Below, piece by piece: positions 33,266-42,927 of a stretch of 64,000 nucleotides of DNA (position 1 is the stretch's first letter; each line of letters begins with the position of its first letter). The stretch covers positions 1,240,001 through 1,304,000 of the forward strand of contig NZ_CP095072.1 in NCBI RefSeq assembly GCF_022919115.1, in the 5' to 3' direction. The notes under the pieces are model-generated. The model did not search any database, had not been told where the DNA came from, and worked only from the letters and a program-made list of their open reading frames with translations. This DNA comes from Gracilibacillus caseinilyticus. Lineage in GTDB: Bacteria; Bacillota; Bacilli; Bacillales; Amphibacillaceae. The position numbers were made by a program, and so were the translations under genes.

Positions 33266-34549
33266 TTGAGAAAAGATATTTTTCAATTAAAACAACATGG
33301 GACAAGTGTAAAACAAGAACTGTCTGCCGGATTAATCGGATTTTTCACGATTGCATACATCATTGCCGTGAACTCCCTGATTTTAGCGGAAGCAGGTGTT
33401 CCCCTCGAAGGAGCTGTGTTAGGGACAATCCTGATCTCCTTTGTCAGCTGTCTGATTATGGGATTGTGGGCCAATGCGCCGATCTTAATTGTTCCAGGCA
33501 TGGGGATTAACGCGATGTTCGCGTACACCCTTGTCCAATCGATGGAGTTGACGTGGCAGCAGGCACTAGGTGTCACCACTGTGTCTGGTCTTATTTTCAC
33601 CTTGGTTGCCTTTTCATCGTTAACTACTGTCATCAAAGATGCGATTCCTGAATCGTTAAAGCTGGCGATTAATATTGGAATCGGTCTGTTTCTGATGCTG
33701 ATTGGCCTTGAAAATGGACACCTGGTAACCCGTGGCGATCAATCGATCATCGCACTAGGGGATTTCAGTGATCCCGCTGTCTTAGCGACGGTATTGACAT
33801 TTATTATTGCGTTGATTTTGTTTATTCGCAATGTGAAGGGTAACTTTTTATGGACGATTCTAATCGGAACGGTGATTGCCTTTGTGCTAGGGGTATTACC
33901 ATCCAAAACGAATGAGGCTGTCTCGTTACACGAATACAGCGAAGTATTTGGCGCCTTGTCATTTGCGAACGGGATGTCTTTTCCTTATTTAGTGGCAGTG
34001 TTTTCGATTACGATGGTAGTGTTGTTCGAGAATATAGGGTTAACATATAACCATCTCGCTGCAACGAATCGACCGGAAAAATTCAAAAAAGCTTTTCAAG
34101 CCAACGGTATCTCGGTGATGCTCTCTGGTATCTTTGGGTCCAGTCCAACCGTATCAACAGCAGAAACCACAGCCGCGATTACGGCGGGAGGACGCACAGG
34201 ATTAACCACGATTACCACGGGCTTCTTGTTTTTAGCTGTTACTTTTTTTATTCCATATATCCAAATCATTCCTTCTAATGCAATCGCACCGGTGTTAATG
34301 ATCATCGGAGGACTCATGGTCCAAGATATAAAGAAAATGGATTTGCTTGATCTAAGTGAGTCTTTCCCTGCGATATTTATTATCGTGATGATCCCATTCA
34401 CGTACAGCATTGCAGATGGAATTGCAATTGGATTTATTCTTTATGTGATATTGAAATTGAGTACAGGCAATGCAAGGAAGGTATCGTTCACGCTATACGT
34501 GATTGCCAGTCTGTTTTTACTTCATTTCATTATTTATTATGCAGTTTGA
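33266..34549 (+). CDS. AzgA-type NCS2 purine permease (PbuG/PbuO-like)
   Basis: A 427-aa transporter with about 13 helices, importing hypoxanthine, guanine or adenine with protons. AzgA-subfamily marks: start ...SVKQELSAGLIGFFTIAYII-A-V-N, P-G-M-G-I-N-A-M-F-A-Y, GLENG near helix 5, V-V-L-F-E-N-I-G-L-T and S-P-T-V-S-T-A-E-T-T-A-A. The start is a TTG with GAAGGT upstream. Single-gene unit with a good promoter and terminator. The choice between guanine/hypoxanthine and adenine cannot be made by eye. Confidence 0.92.
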   Translation: MRKDIFQLKQHGTSVKQELSAGLIGFFTIAYIIAVNSLILAEAGVPLEGAVLGTILISFVSCLIMGLWANAPILIVPGMGINAMFAYTLVQSMELTWQQALGVTTVSGLIFTLVAFSSLTTVIKDAIPESLKLAINIGIGLFLMLIGLENGHLVTRGDQSIIALGDFSDPAVLATVLTFIIALILFIRNVKGNFLWTILIGTVIAFVLGVLPSKTNEAVSLHEYSEVFGALSFANGMSFPYLVAVFSITMVVLFENIGLTYNHLAATNRPEKFKKAFQANGISVMLSGIFGSSPTVSTAETTAAITAGGRTGLTTITTGFLFLAVTFFIPYIQIIPSNAIAPVLMIIGGLMVQDIKKMDLLDLSESFPAIFIIVMIPFTYSIADGIAIGFILYVILKLSTGNARKVSFTLYVIASLFLLHFIIYYAV

Positions 34550-34577
34550 GCCTTTGATTCTGGAAGGCTCTTTTTTT
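34547..34577 (+). terminator. Terminator of the purine permease gene
   Basis: GAGCCTTTGATTCTGGAAGGCTC hairpin followed by TTTTTTT; the left arm overlaps the stop codon. Confidence 0.88.
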
Positions 34578-34648
34578 GTGTGTTTGGAAAAATTTAGCGA
34601 TGAACTAGTGTGGGGTAGCGGAAGTATGCTTAATATGAGGTGTGGATT

Positions 34649-35005
34649 CTTATAATATAAATTATGTAAAGTAGAACTGTGTGACGATGTGGTTATTTTA
34701 TATATTGTGTATGCGTAGCAAAGATCCGGAAATATGCCCCACGGGAGTATCCGCATATTTCCTACACATAAGGAAGTGTTACAACGTTATTGACAGTTAA
34801 TGGCAGCAGTGCTAAGCATTATATTTTTGCAATTCCCAATGCTATTATTGATTGGCATTTATCGATAATAACTAAATGCTAAGTCTTACATTAGTTGTAG
34901 AACCCTTACATTAGCGCAGGCCAACCACGGATACTTCTGCCGGAGCGATATTCTTGCACTAGCAACATTTCAAATTTACCGCTATGCTAGTTAAATTATA
35001 GCCAG
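34649..35005. repeat. Dispersed intergenic repeat, copy C
   Basis: Begins with the terminal motif CTTATAATATAAATTATGTA and ends with an ACATTTCAAATTTACCGCTA segment and GCTAGTTAAATTATA. In between lie AGTTGTAGAACC, GCGCAGGCCAACCACGGATA and further inverted pieces (GGAAATATGCCCCACGGGAG; CGCATATTTCC). It is the longest copy and appears to carry extra internal sequence. The intergenic region has no gene. Confidence 0.65.
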
Positions 35006-35028
35006 TTTTAGATCCTTGAATTTGGTGG

Positions 35029-36513
35029 TTAAGCCCTTTTATTCATTTGTGTATCGTGCGCTGCATACCATGCTGTTAATTTTTTGAGAAAATCCAGCGG
35101 TACATCATCAATGACTTCAACCCTGGGTGTACTGGAGCGGTTCATAGTGGATACAGAAGCTACGTTCCATATCTTTTGTAACAGGGTCTGGGAACAGCAG
35201 ATTTCGATTACTTTTCTTTTTTTCGTTACAAACAATTGATTGGTGAAGCCGCCATGCCACCATTGTATTTGATCGTTGGCAATCGTGTATTGCGTATTTA
35301 CATAATCCAATACACGACTGACCACTACCAGAATGAACAGAAGCAATGAGACGATCCACCAGGTGGACTGTATTTGCAAAAAGGCTGGTTTAAAATAGGC
35401 GAGACAAGCGGTAGCAATCAGCCATATCCAGCTAGGTCTAAATAGCTTACTATACAGAGAGGCAAGAGGTAATCGCTCCATTTCTTTCTCCAATGAATAT
35501 TCAGGTAATAAAGTTTCCACTAAATGATAAGCTCGCTGCATAGATAAAAAGGGGTATAGAGAATTTACACTCACGGAATCTTCCGCTATTTTCCCAGCAC
35601 TTATCAGACGTACTTCGACTAACCCGAAAATACGTTTCATCATACTTTGCTGAAACTCTAATCCTTGCACTTTGCTTTTTTCGATCGTAAAGTGACTTTC
35701 GTTCATCATGCCCTTTTTTATAAAAATGTGCGTGTCTGTTGCCGAGATTTTATACTTGCCGTACCGGGTGAAGGTTTTAATCAACCCTAATATAACAGCA
35801 ATTAGAACCGCTGCAACAATGATAATAAACAACAGTAACTTATTTTCCACCAGTTGATAAAATAGCCCATTATACTGTTCCGGATTTGGTAACAGTTGCG
35901 CTGCATACTCATATAACTTTGTAATTATGGGGATGATAATGAGAAAGCTTAACGAAGTAAAACTAGCTCTCACTAACTCTCGTTTACTAGGTGTAAAGTA
36001 AATGACTCCCTTTTGTTCGGGTTCTTTGGCTGGAGTGGGCGTAGATTCTTTTTCTTCCACATCGTTAACAGTTGATTTTTTCGAATGGTTTTGCGCTAAT
36101 TCCTTTAGAAAGGTAGCGTGCTGCTTCGAAACGAAATCGAATGTAATAGAATCATCGATGCCATCCATTGCCGTTTCAAAAGTGATCGAGGTATAGCCAA
36201 ATAATTTATGAAATATTGTAGTATGACTGGTTACATTCTGAATTTTAGAAAAAGCAATCGTTGTTGTCTGTTTAACGAATACATTTTTCCTCAGGTGAAA
36301 ACTATGGTCATCCCATTGGTAAGTCTCCGTAAACCAACTTGAAAAAATATAAATGATTCGCCAAATGATCACTGCGATCAGCGCATAACGACCATATTCA
36401 AACAGCCAGAATTCCGACTGCCCTTTGATCACAAATAAAAATAAAACCAATACAAAGGAGTTTCTTACTAATTGATAGATTCGAAATAGTATGGTTAAGG
36501 GATGATATCTCAT
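35029..36513 (-). CDS. ydbT: YdbT-like membrane protein with bacterial PH (bPH2/DUF304) domains
   Basis: A 494-aa membrane protein containing three bPH2 units, each after a pair of membrane helices (helices near 16-30, 38-60, 180-200, 225-248, 355-375 and 380-398). Each unit has the family sequence pattern (T-T-I-A-F-S-K-I-Q-N-V-T; F-T-I-E-K-S-K-V-Q-G-L-E-F-Q-Q-S; K-K-R-K-V-I-E-I-C-C-S-Q-T-L-L-Q). Its start overlaps the stop of the YdbS-like gene by 4 bp. In B. subtilis ydbST belongs to the cell-envelope stress (SigW) regulon and contributes to bacteriocin resistance; here the operon instead has a SigA-type promoter. Confidence 0.88.
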   Translation of the reverse strand: MRYHPLTILFRIYQLVRNSFVLVLFLFVIKGQSEFWLFEYGRYALIAVIIWRIIYIFSSWFTETYQWDDHSFHLRKNVFVKQTTTIAFSKIQNVTSHTTIFHKLFGYTSITFETAMDGIDDSITFDFVSKQHATFLKELAQNHSKKSTVNDVEEKESTPTPAKEPEQKGVIYFTPSKRELVRASFTSLSFLIIIPIITKLYEYAAQLLPNPEQYNGLFYQLVENKLLLFIIIVAAVLIAVILGLIKTFTRYGKYKISATDTHIFIKKGMMNESHFTIEKSKVQGLEFQQSMMKRIFGLVEVRLISAGKIAEDSVSVNSLYPFLSMQRAYHLVETLLPEYSLEKEMERLPLASLYSKLFRPSWIWLIATACLAYFKPAFLQIQSTWWIVSLLLFILVVVSRVLDYVNTQYTIANDQIQWWHGGFTNQLFVTKKRKVIEICCSQTLLQKIWNVASVSTMNRSSTPRVEVIDDVPLDFLKKLTAWYAAHDTQMNKRA

Positions 36514-36998
36514 TCCTCCACGTCCTTTAACTTCGCATATTCGGCAAGTCTCTCCCGTAATTCCAGTGCAACCTGTTCATCCAGAGCCGGAATGGAATGC
36601 GAGGATCCCATCGTTTCAACCTTGATTCCCCGTAATTGATAGGCTTTCATAATCGGTCCTTGACTGGTCGTAACGGACTGAACTTTTGTCATTGGTACTG
36701 TCACCCATTCCTTCTTCAAGACGCCATGACTTATTTGAAGGAATTCACGATCAAGCTGATAGCCCCAGCTTTGATAAAGAAACTTAGGCTCGATAAAAGA
36801 CCAGAACGTGCCTATACAATGAATAACGAATGCACCGATGACCAGCCAATCCGCCCACTCTGGCCAATTAAAATAACCTTTCATCCAAAATAGTCCGATG
36901 AGAATAATGAATCCAATGACATTTCCAATTGATTCAGATATGAGACGAGCCTTAAAAAAAGCGGGTGATAATTTATTTTCTAAGGCTAAATGCTCCAT
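36510..36998 (-). CDS. ydbS: YdbS-like bPH2 membrane protein
   Basis: A 162-aa protein with two membrane helices (about 26-44 and 52-70) and one bPH2 domain (W-G-Y-Q-L-D-R-E-F-L-Q-I; V-P-M-T-K-V-Q-S-V-T-T-S-Q-G-P). It presumably forms a complex with the YdbT-like product. ATG 36998 is set by a GGAG 8 nt upstream; an upstream in-frame ATG at 37007 touches that GGAG. First gene of the two-gene operon, driven by the promoter at 37032-37060. Confidence 0.87.
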   Translation of the reverse strand: MEHLALENKLSPAFFKARLISESIGNVIGFIILIGLFWMKGYFNWPEWADWLVIGAFVIHCIGTFWSFIEPKFLYQSWGYQLDREFLQISHGVLKKEWVTVPMTKVQSVTTSQGPIMKAYQLRGIKVETMGSSHSIPALDEQVALELRERLAEYAKLKDVEE

Positions 36999-37031
36999 TT
37001 TTATCATCTCCCATAATATCCATTTTCTTCT

Positions 37032-37060
37032 ATATTATAACTGGGTGTAGGGAGTGTCAA
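37032..37060 (-). promoter_or_regulatory. Consensus SigA promoter of the ydbST-like operon
   Basis: On the minus strand TTGACA (37060-37055), exactly 17 bp, then TAATAT (37037-37032), 33 bp before the ATG. No SigW-type TGAAAC...CGTA pair is visible nearby. Confidence 0.8.
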
Positions 37061-37071
37061 GGGCAGAAGTA

Positions 37072-37115
37072 ATAACGGATAAATCTCACCAGACAGGAAA
37101 AGATTTATCCGTTAT
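37072..37115 (-). terminator. Long hairpin between SNF2 gene and ydbST promoter
   Basis: Perfect 15-bp arms ATAACGGATAAATCT / AGATTTATCCGTTAT with a 14-nt loop, lying just after the helicase stop. The stem is strong but no T run follows, so termination is probable but not certain. Confidence 0.55.
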
Positions 37116-37154
37116 AATCGTAAACTTTTATTCAATTATAAAACAAAAATTCAC

Positions 37155-40100
37155 CTACACCATCAATATCTCCCGAATATCCTCATCCGTAAGACTGGTT
37201 GTTGCGTCTTGTTGTCCAGATTCAATAATCTCAGCAATTAAATCCCGCTTCTTCTCTTGCAGTTCATTGATTTTTTCTTCAATGGTCCCGCGGGCAATCA
37301 GCTTAATGACCTGTACATCCTTTGTCTGTCCGATTCGGTGGGCGCGATCGGCTGCTTGCTCCTCTACGGCAGGGTTCCACCAGATATCATACAGGATTAC
37401 GGTATCAGCTCCTGTTAAATTGAGCCCGGTTCCACCTGCTTTTAACGAAATCAGAAAGAGGTCTCGTTCGCCTGCATTAAACAGATTACAAATCTCCACT
37501 CGTTCCTCTGCAGGAGTTTGTCCATCCAGATAAAAGAAAGGTCTTCCCTGATAGGCTAATTCCTTGGCGATCAGCTTCAGCATACTGGTAAACTGTGAAA
37601 AAATTAATACCCTTCTGCCAGAAAGTCTCGCTTCTTCTACAATCCGCAGTAACTGCTCAAATTTCGCGGAGCTTCCTTTATAACCATCCACAAACAAGGA
37701 GGGGTGACAGCAGATTTGCCGTAATCGAGTTAAGCCGGCAAGTATTTTGATGCGGTTCTTGCGAAGCGTATCCTTATCCAGGTGCTTGAACGTTTCTTCT
37801 CTTAGTTTTGCCAGGTAGGCTGCATAGAGCTGCTTCTGATCAGGAAGTAATTCGATCGCTTCTGTCATTTCCATTTTTTCTGGGAGCTCTTCTAGCACAT
37901 CTTCTTTCAGCCTTCGAAGCAAAAAGGGCTGGATCCTGCGCGAAATCTTTTTCCTTGTCAGTTTACTGAATTCCTTGAGGCCAAGTAGAAGCTCTGGAAA
38001 AACAACATGGAAGATCGACCAAAGTTCTTCCAACGCATTCTCTACAGGTGTGCCAGTAAGAGCGAATCGGTGATCGGCTTGTATTTTTTTCACCGTTCTA
38101 GCGGTCTGAGTAAAAGGATTTTTAAATGCCTGTGCCTCATCAAAAAATGCCGTGTGAAAAGACTGCTTCTCATACCACTGTATGTCCTTCAGTAAAAGCG
38201 GATAGGAAGTAATCAGCACATCATGGTCCATGGCGCTTTTCTGTAAAGTGATTCGGTCTGCTTTTTTACCATCTACAATTACGGCTTGTAATCCGGGGCT
38301 GAATTTATTCAATTCGTTCAACCAATTGTATGTCAATGATGATGGGCAAACGACCAGAATTGGCTGATTCTGCTTCCGGATAGTTTGCAGTTCGGATACC
38401 ATATAAGCAATGCTTTGCAAGGTTTTCCCTAATCCCATATCATCGGCCAAAATGCCACCGAATCCGTAGCTGGCGATTGTTTTCATCCAGCGGTAGCCAT
38501 GCTTCTGGTAGTCTCGCAATATGGGAGACAGTTCTTCTGGCACAGCAAAATCCTCTTCAGCAGGCTGTTCGATTTTTTGTAAAAATTGCCGGAAAGATTC
38601 CTCTATCGTGAACGTATTGCTATCCGTCAAGCTATCCATTAGTCGGAGCCCCTGGAGAAAAGGGACTTGTAAGCCGCTCTCGAGATCTTCCTCCTGGACC
38701 GGCTCTGCCTCCAGAAAACGTTTGATTTCTTCAAACTCGCGGGTTTCCAATGAAAGAAGGGTGCCATTACGCAAACGGTAGTACTTCCGTTTTTCCTCTA
38801 GCGCTTGGAGCACCTCGCGAACCTGATTTTCATACAAGCCTTCCATTTCGAATTTGAATTCCAGCCAGTTGGTCCGTTCCTTCTTGAATGCGACCCTTAT
38901 CTTCGGTCGGGTATTCTCTTTGAAAATCCGGTTGCGAACAGCTGTCGTTGCGTATAATTGAACGAGCGGTTCCAGTTTCGGAATAACATGCTGCAGGAAC
39001 TCATACTCCAGCTCTTCATTATGTAAGAAATAGCCACCCTCTGTTTTTGCAAAAGAACTGTCTTCCATTAGCTGCAGTATGTCGCTCTCTTTCTTCCGAT
39101 CCCTTATTAGTGTTGGATGCTGATCCATTTCGCGATCCTCCAAGGGATTAATCATGATTGATTCATAATGAAATTCCAATCCGGCAAGCAGGCGATTTTT
39201 CACTCGATCCAAGTAAAGCTTGGCAACTAATGGTGTTTTGTCGAATTGTTCTTTTAACTCGCTTGATAATTGGACCGTACCTAATTTTCTTAAACCGGGT
39301 ACGATCTGCTCCATGAAATAATCAATTTGATCTTGAGGAATCGGAATTTGATTGGTTCCAGAAGCATCTAACAGCTGAACAAGATTCGAGAGTTGTTCGT
39401 TTTGCTCGACTGCCATTTGAATCAGTTTTCCTTCATACATAACTATTCGATAGGCATTCATGATGATTAAGCGCTGGAGACCGTAAATTTGTAACAAATA
39501 GTCTCCACCAGTCGCATCCTCAAAATCAAACCGGAGCGGCAGCCTTTGTTCAGACCAGTGAATCGCTTCATAGGTATTCCCGTCATATTCTAACTTCACC
39601 AACGGCGCTCTTGTCAGGGAAGCAATCAGCCGATCAAAAGAGGATGGAGGAATCAGCAATTGCTGAGACTTATTAGGACCTGGCAAAAAGGTTTGCTCAT
39701 CCTCGTTTATTTGCAGAAGCTGTTGAAGCACCGCGTCTGTCTCGACTGGAAAACAATGAAGCTCCGGGTCATATGTAAAGGATTTGGATAACGGGATCGG
39801 AGTCCGTTCCTGCACCTTTTGCAGAAACTGTCTGATATCATCCACTTTAATCGGACCGATGTTGATTTCGATCCCGAGCATATATTGTCCCTTATCGATG
39901 AAAACAGGCTTACAAGTGAAAATTAAATGGAGTACTTGGCGATTCTCAAAGTGATACTGATGACCGCTCGATCGTACCGGGTTCGTATTGAAAATAGACT
40001 TCAGCCCTTCGGTGAGCGCTGAAGCATCTGTCTCCACTATCGGTGTTGTTCCATGTTGCTGATGCTCCATTATCGCTAACAAGACCGCTGCAATATGCTG

Positions 40101-40337
40101 ACAATCATGCTTAAAAGAAGGCAAAGTGATACAGGTACAGGCTGTCAGAAACGTACCCTTTTCTTCTTTCTGAATCGTGACATGAAAATTCTCTGTCCCT
40201 TTCACAATTGCTTCGCAACGGTCTTCTGTATAGGTTTGAAACGTCACTTTGTCCGTCTTCCAAAAAGTCGATCCTTTCTTGAAGGAGATAGAGCCACACA
40301 TTTCTTTGATGATTTTTTCTTTTAATTTTATCTGCAT
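37155..40337 (-). CDS. SWIM zinc-finger SNF2-family helicase (YwqA-like)
   Basis: A 1060-aa Swi2/Snf2 ATPase. The N-terminal SWIM zinc finger is C67-x-C69 ... C79-x-H81; a ~500-residue bacterial SNF2-associated region follows; then the helicase core with Walker A DDMGLGKT (K638), Walker B D733-E-A-Q, and lobe 2 motifs (L-I-F-S-Q-F-T-S; D-G-Q-T; SLKAGGTGLNLTGADTVI; R-A-H-R-I-G-Q). Such proteins translocate on duplex DNA and remodel bound proteins; the cellular role in firmicutes is not established. GGAGG lies 8 nt before the ATG. Monocistronic. Confidence 0.93.
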   Translation of the reverse strand: MQIKLKEKIIKEMCGSISFKKGSTFWKTDKVTFQTYTEDRCEAIVKGTENFHVTIQKEEKGTFLTACTCITLPSFKHDCQHIAAVLLAIMEHQQHGTTPIVETDASALTEGLKSIFNTNPVRSSGHQYHFENRQVLHLIFTCKPVFIDKGQYMLGIEINIGPIKVDDIRQFLQKVQERTPIPLSKSFTYDPELHCFPVETDAVLQQLLQINEDEQTFLPGPNKSQQLLIPPSSFDRLIASLTRAPLVKLEYDGNTYEAIHWSEQRLPLRFDFEDATGGDYLLQIYGLQRLIIMNAYRIVMYEGKLIQMAVEQNEQLSNLVQLLDASGTNQIPIPQDQIDYFMEQIVPGLRKLGTVQLSSELKEQFDKTPLVAKLYLDRVKNRLLAGLEFHYESIMINPLEDREMDQHPTLIRDRKKESDILQLMEDSSFAKTEGGYFLHNEELEYEFLQHVIPKLEPLVQLYATTAVRNRIFKENTRPKIRVAFKKERTNWLEFKFEMEGLYENQVREVLQALEEKRKYYRLRNGTLLSLETREFEEIKRFLEAEPVQEEDLESGLQVPFLQGLRLMDSLTDSNTFTIEESFRQFLQKIEQPAEEDFAVPEELSPILRDYQKHGYRWMKTIASYGFGGILADDMGLGKTLQSIAYMVSELQTIRKQNQPILVVCPSSLTYNWLNELNKFSPGLQAVIVDGKKADRITLQKSAMDHDVLITSYPLLLKDIQWYEKQSFHTAFFDEAQAFKNPFTQTARTVKKIQADHRFALTGTPVENALEELWSIFHVVFPELLLGLKEFSKLTRKKISRRIQPFLLRRLKEDVLEELPEKMEMTEAIELLPDQKQLYAAYLAKLREETFKHLDKDTLRKNRIKILAGLTRLRQICCHPSLFVDGYKGSSAKFEQLLRIVEEARLSGRRVLIFSQFTSMLKLIAKELAYQGRPFFYLDGQTPAEERVEICNLFNAGERDLFLISLKAGGTGLNLTGADTVILYDIWWNPAVEEQAADRAHRIGQTKDVQVIKLIARGTIEEKINELQEKKRDLIAEIIESGQQDATTSLTDEDIREILMV

Positions 40338-40476
40338 GTGCTGTATCCTCCATTCAACCAGTTATCATCATTATAGAGGATGTTCAACAAGTCACCAAAT
40401 GATAAGTGGCGAACCTTTTCGTTATCTTTTAGTTTGGTATACGAGTGTTTCAGGATTATTTGTAGGGCCTTCCGGC

Positions 40477-41120
40477 TGAAGATGAGTCCGGTTCAAGTGT
40501 GAGGCCGTGATTCGAGTCAGCTTTTGGCTGAAGATGAGCCGAGTTTAAGCGTTAGGCCATGATTCGAGTTAGCTTTTGGCTGAAGATGAGCTGAGTTCAA
40601 GCGATAGGTCACGATTCAAGGCAGCTTTCGCCTAAAGATGAGTCCGGTTCAAGTGTTAGGTCACGATTCGAGTCAGCTTTCGCCTGAAGAAGAGCCGATT
40701 TCAAGCGATAGGTCACGATTCAAGGGAGCTCCCGCCTGAAGAAGTGCCAAGTTCAAGCGATAGTTCACGATTCGAGTCAGCTTTCGCCTGAAGAAGAGCC
40801 GATTTCAAGCGTTATATCACAATTCGAGTTAGCTCCCGCCTGAAGATGCACCGATTTCAAGCGATAGGTCACGATTCAAGGGAGCTCCCGCCTGAAGAAG
40901 TGCCAAGTTCAAGTGTTAGGTCACGATTCGAGTCAGCTTTCGCCTGAAGAAGAGCCGATTTCAAGCGTTATGTCACAATTCGAGTTAGCTCCCGCCTGAA
41001 GATGCACCGACTTCAAGCGTTTGAGCATAAATCAAGTTGCCATCCACCTGAAACTCCGCGCCCTTCATGCGTGTGGCCATCATTCAAACTACATTCCACC
41101 TGAAAACCCCTCCATGCAAC
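40477..41120. repeat. Minisatellite: 13 units of exactly 52 bp
   Basis: The TGAAG (or variant) start of each unit falls at 40477, 40529, 40581, 40633, 40685, 40737, 40789, 40841, 40893, 40945, 40997, 41049 and 41101: constant 52-bp steps with no indel. A unit runs TGAAGATGAGCCGAGTTCAA, then GCGATAGGTCACGATTCGAG, then TCAGCTTTCGCC. Units 6-8 and 9-11 form a higher-order ABC-ABC triplet (156 bp); the last two units are degenerate. It is not coding, since 52 is not a multiple of three. It fills the gap between the helicase and antiporter genes. Confidence 0.95.
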
Positions 41121-41174
41121 GGCACAGTCCTCTACTCAAATCTCCGCCGCCGCGACATTCTTGCTATTTACAAA

Positions 41175-42752
41175 TTAATGCTTATCTTCTAATTCTACAA
41201 TTTTGTTCGTGATCAAGTCCCGCTCTTTTTCCGCGACTTCACTGGAAATGATCTCTTCCCGTAACAAATGGCCAATGGCTTCATGCTGGGCATAGAGCGA
41301 ATGCTTTAATAAGGCGACTTCTTGTTTTTTCCGAAGTTCCGGGTGCTTCTCAAAAAGCTCGTCAATTTCCTCTTGCAAGGCGGTCCGTTGCTGCTCGTAT
41401 TCCTCAATAATACTTTTCGCTACCATCTCCGTAACGAACAGGTTCTTTTTAACTTTAATGATTTCCTGAATACCTGTTTCAAGCTGGTGGGCACGTGCAA
41501 TCAATGATTCATATTCCTGATAGCCTTTGTCTTTTTTGTTGACACCTAACCAGGAAATAAGCGGTTTGATTGAAAGTCCTTGTACGACAAGGGAGAATAA
41601 TACGACACTAAAAGCGAGCAGTAAAATTTCTTCACGACCTTCAAAATCCCTCGGAAGACTAAGCACGAGCGCAATCGATAAAGAACCTTTCAAGCCACCC
41701 CAGTTGAGAATATGTTTCCAGGAAAGCGGGATGTTTCGGATAAAGAAAAGACTGCTGTAAACCGCAAGACTTCGAGCAACCAGCACGATCAAAATCGCGA
41801 CGAAAATTAATCCCCAGTTTTCTGCAACGTTGATTCTGGTGATTTCTAGCCCGACCATTAAAAAGACGAGGGAATTGGCAAGCAATGTCGCCACATCCCA
41901 AAAGTTACTAATATTCAATTTGGTTGCTGGACTCATGCCAATTTTGGAACCATAATTTCCGAAGATCAGCGCAGCAACTACAACCGCAATAACCCCTGAA
42001 GCATGAACGCTTTCCGCGAGTAAGAAAGCACCGTAAAAGAGAATAATACTGAAGATGATCTCCAACGGATAATCATCAAAATATTTTGTCAGACGGGAAA
42101 ATCCATAGCCTAATAGAGCCCCGATCATCAGACCTAATGCGACCACTTTAACAAATTCCCAAATGCCGTAACCTGCACCTAAAAGGCCAAGATCAAGATA
42201 GGAAATTAATGAAAAAGCGGATATATTAAATAAGACGACTGCCAACCCGTCATTAAATAAACTTTCCCCTTCAATAACAGTAGCCAGCCTCTTTTTCACT
42301 CCTACGCTTTTAAAAATGGACAAGACGCTGACCGGATCTGTCGCACTCATCAATGCCGCGAATACAAAGGCTGCAGGAATGGAAAATTGTAAAAACCACA
42401 TTGATGAGAAACCGATGATAATAAATGATAAAAAGGTCCCGCCAAATGCCAAGGCGAGAATCGGCTTCTTATTATCGTTCAGATGGGAAATCGGCAGTTT
42501 TAACGCTGCTTCCCCTAATAAAGCAGGCAAGAACAACGTAATAATCACAAAATTAAAGACTTCCCCTTCGGTAATAAAATCCTTTAATGGTTCTAATACA
42601 GGAATGTTAATCAGCCCAATAATAGCTCCTACGATCACAAGCGCAATCGGGTAAGGCTGTTTAAATTTTTTGGCGATCGCTGTTATACCAGCGGCAATCA
42701 TCACTAATATAAGTCCAAGTTGAAAAATATGATGTAGATCTAAATCGTGCAT
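41175..42752 (-). CDS. CPA1 family Na+(K+)/H+ antiporter (NhaP/NhaK-like)
   Basis: A 525-aa protein. Residues 1-400 form 12-13 membrane helices with the cation/proton site motifs S-A-T-D-P-V-S-V-L-S and E-G-E-S-L-F-N-D-G-L-A-V-V and the C-terminal W-G-G-L-K-G-S-L-S-I-A-L. Residues ~410-525 form a charged, coiled-coil-prone cytoplasmic tail (EEYEQQRTALQEEIDELFEK). It exports Na+ or K+ in exchange for protons, expected in a halotolerant bacillus. Divergent from the MerR gene; the minisatellite lies directly downstream. Confidence 0.9.
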   Translation of the reverse strand: MHDLDLHHIFQLGLILVMIAAGITAIAKKFKQPYPIALVIVGAIIGLINIPVLEPLKDFITEGEVFNFVIITLFLPALLGEAALKLPISHLNDNKKPILALAFGGTFLSFIIIGFSSMWFLQFSIPAAFVFAALMSATDPVSVLSIFKSVGVKKRLATVIEGESLFNDGLAVVLFNISAFSLISYLDLGLLGAGYGIWEFVKVVALGLMIGALLGYGFSRLTKYFDDYPLEIIFSIILFYGAFLLAESVHASGVIAVVVAALIFGNYGSKIGMSPATKLNISNFWDVATLLANSLVFLMVGLEITRINVAENWGLIFVAILIVLVARSLAVYSSLFFIRNIPLSWKHILNWGGLKGSLSIALVLSLPRDFEGREEILLLAFSVVLFSLVVQGLSIKPLISWLGVNKKDKGYQEYESLIARAHQLETGIQEIIKVKKNLFVTEMVAKSIIEEYEQQRTALQEEIDELFEKHPELRKKQEVALLKHSLYAQHEAIGHLLREEIISSEVAEKERDLITNKIVELEDKH

Positions 42753-42866
42753 GTTTCGTTCCTCCCAAATATCCAGTTTCCTTTACAATACTATTCATCA
42801 TTCCCAATTTAAAGAAAAACATTTCCTTTTGATACCAAAAATTAAATCGTTTTTTACCACATTTCC

Positions 42867-42897
42867 TTGCGCCTCACGTAACGTTAGGTGATATGAT
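42867..42897 (+). promoter_or_regulatory. MerR-type promoter with 19-bp spacer and operator dyad
   Basis: -35 TTGCGC (42867-42872) and -10 TATGAT (42892-42897) are separated by exactly 19 bp. The spacer carries the dyad CCTcACGTaaCGTtAGG. This over-long spacing with a central palindrome is the hallmark of MerR-activated promoters and shows the following regulator controls its own operon. Confidence 0.88.
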
Positions 42898-42927
42898 GAT
42901 GATAACCATTGGAAAGGGGCAGGAGTG

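Noticed and set aside
40477..41120. Possible CRISPR array (regular direct repeats)
   Set aside because: The repeats are contiguous 52-bp units that diverge gradually; there are no constant repeats alternating with unique spacers and no cas genes.
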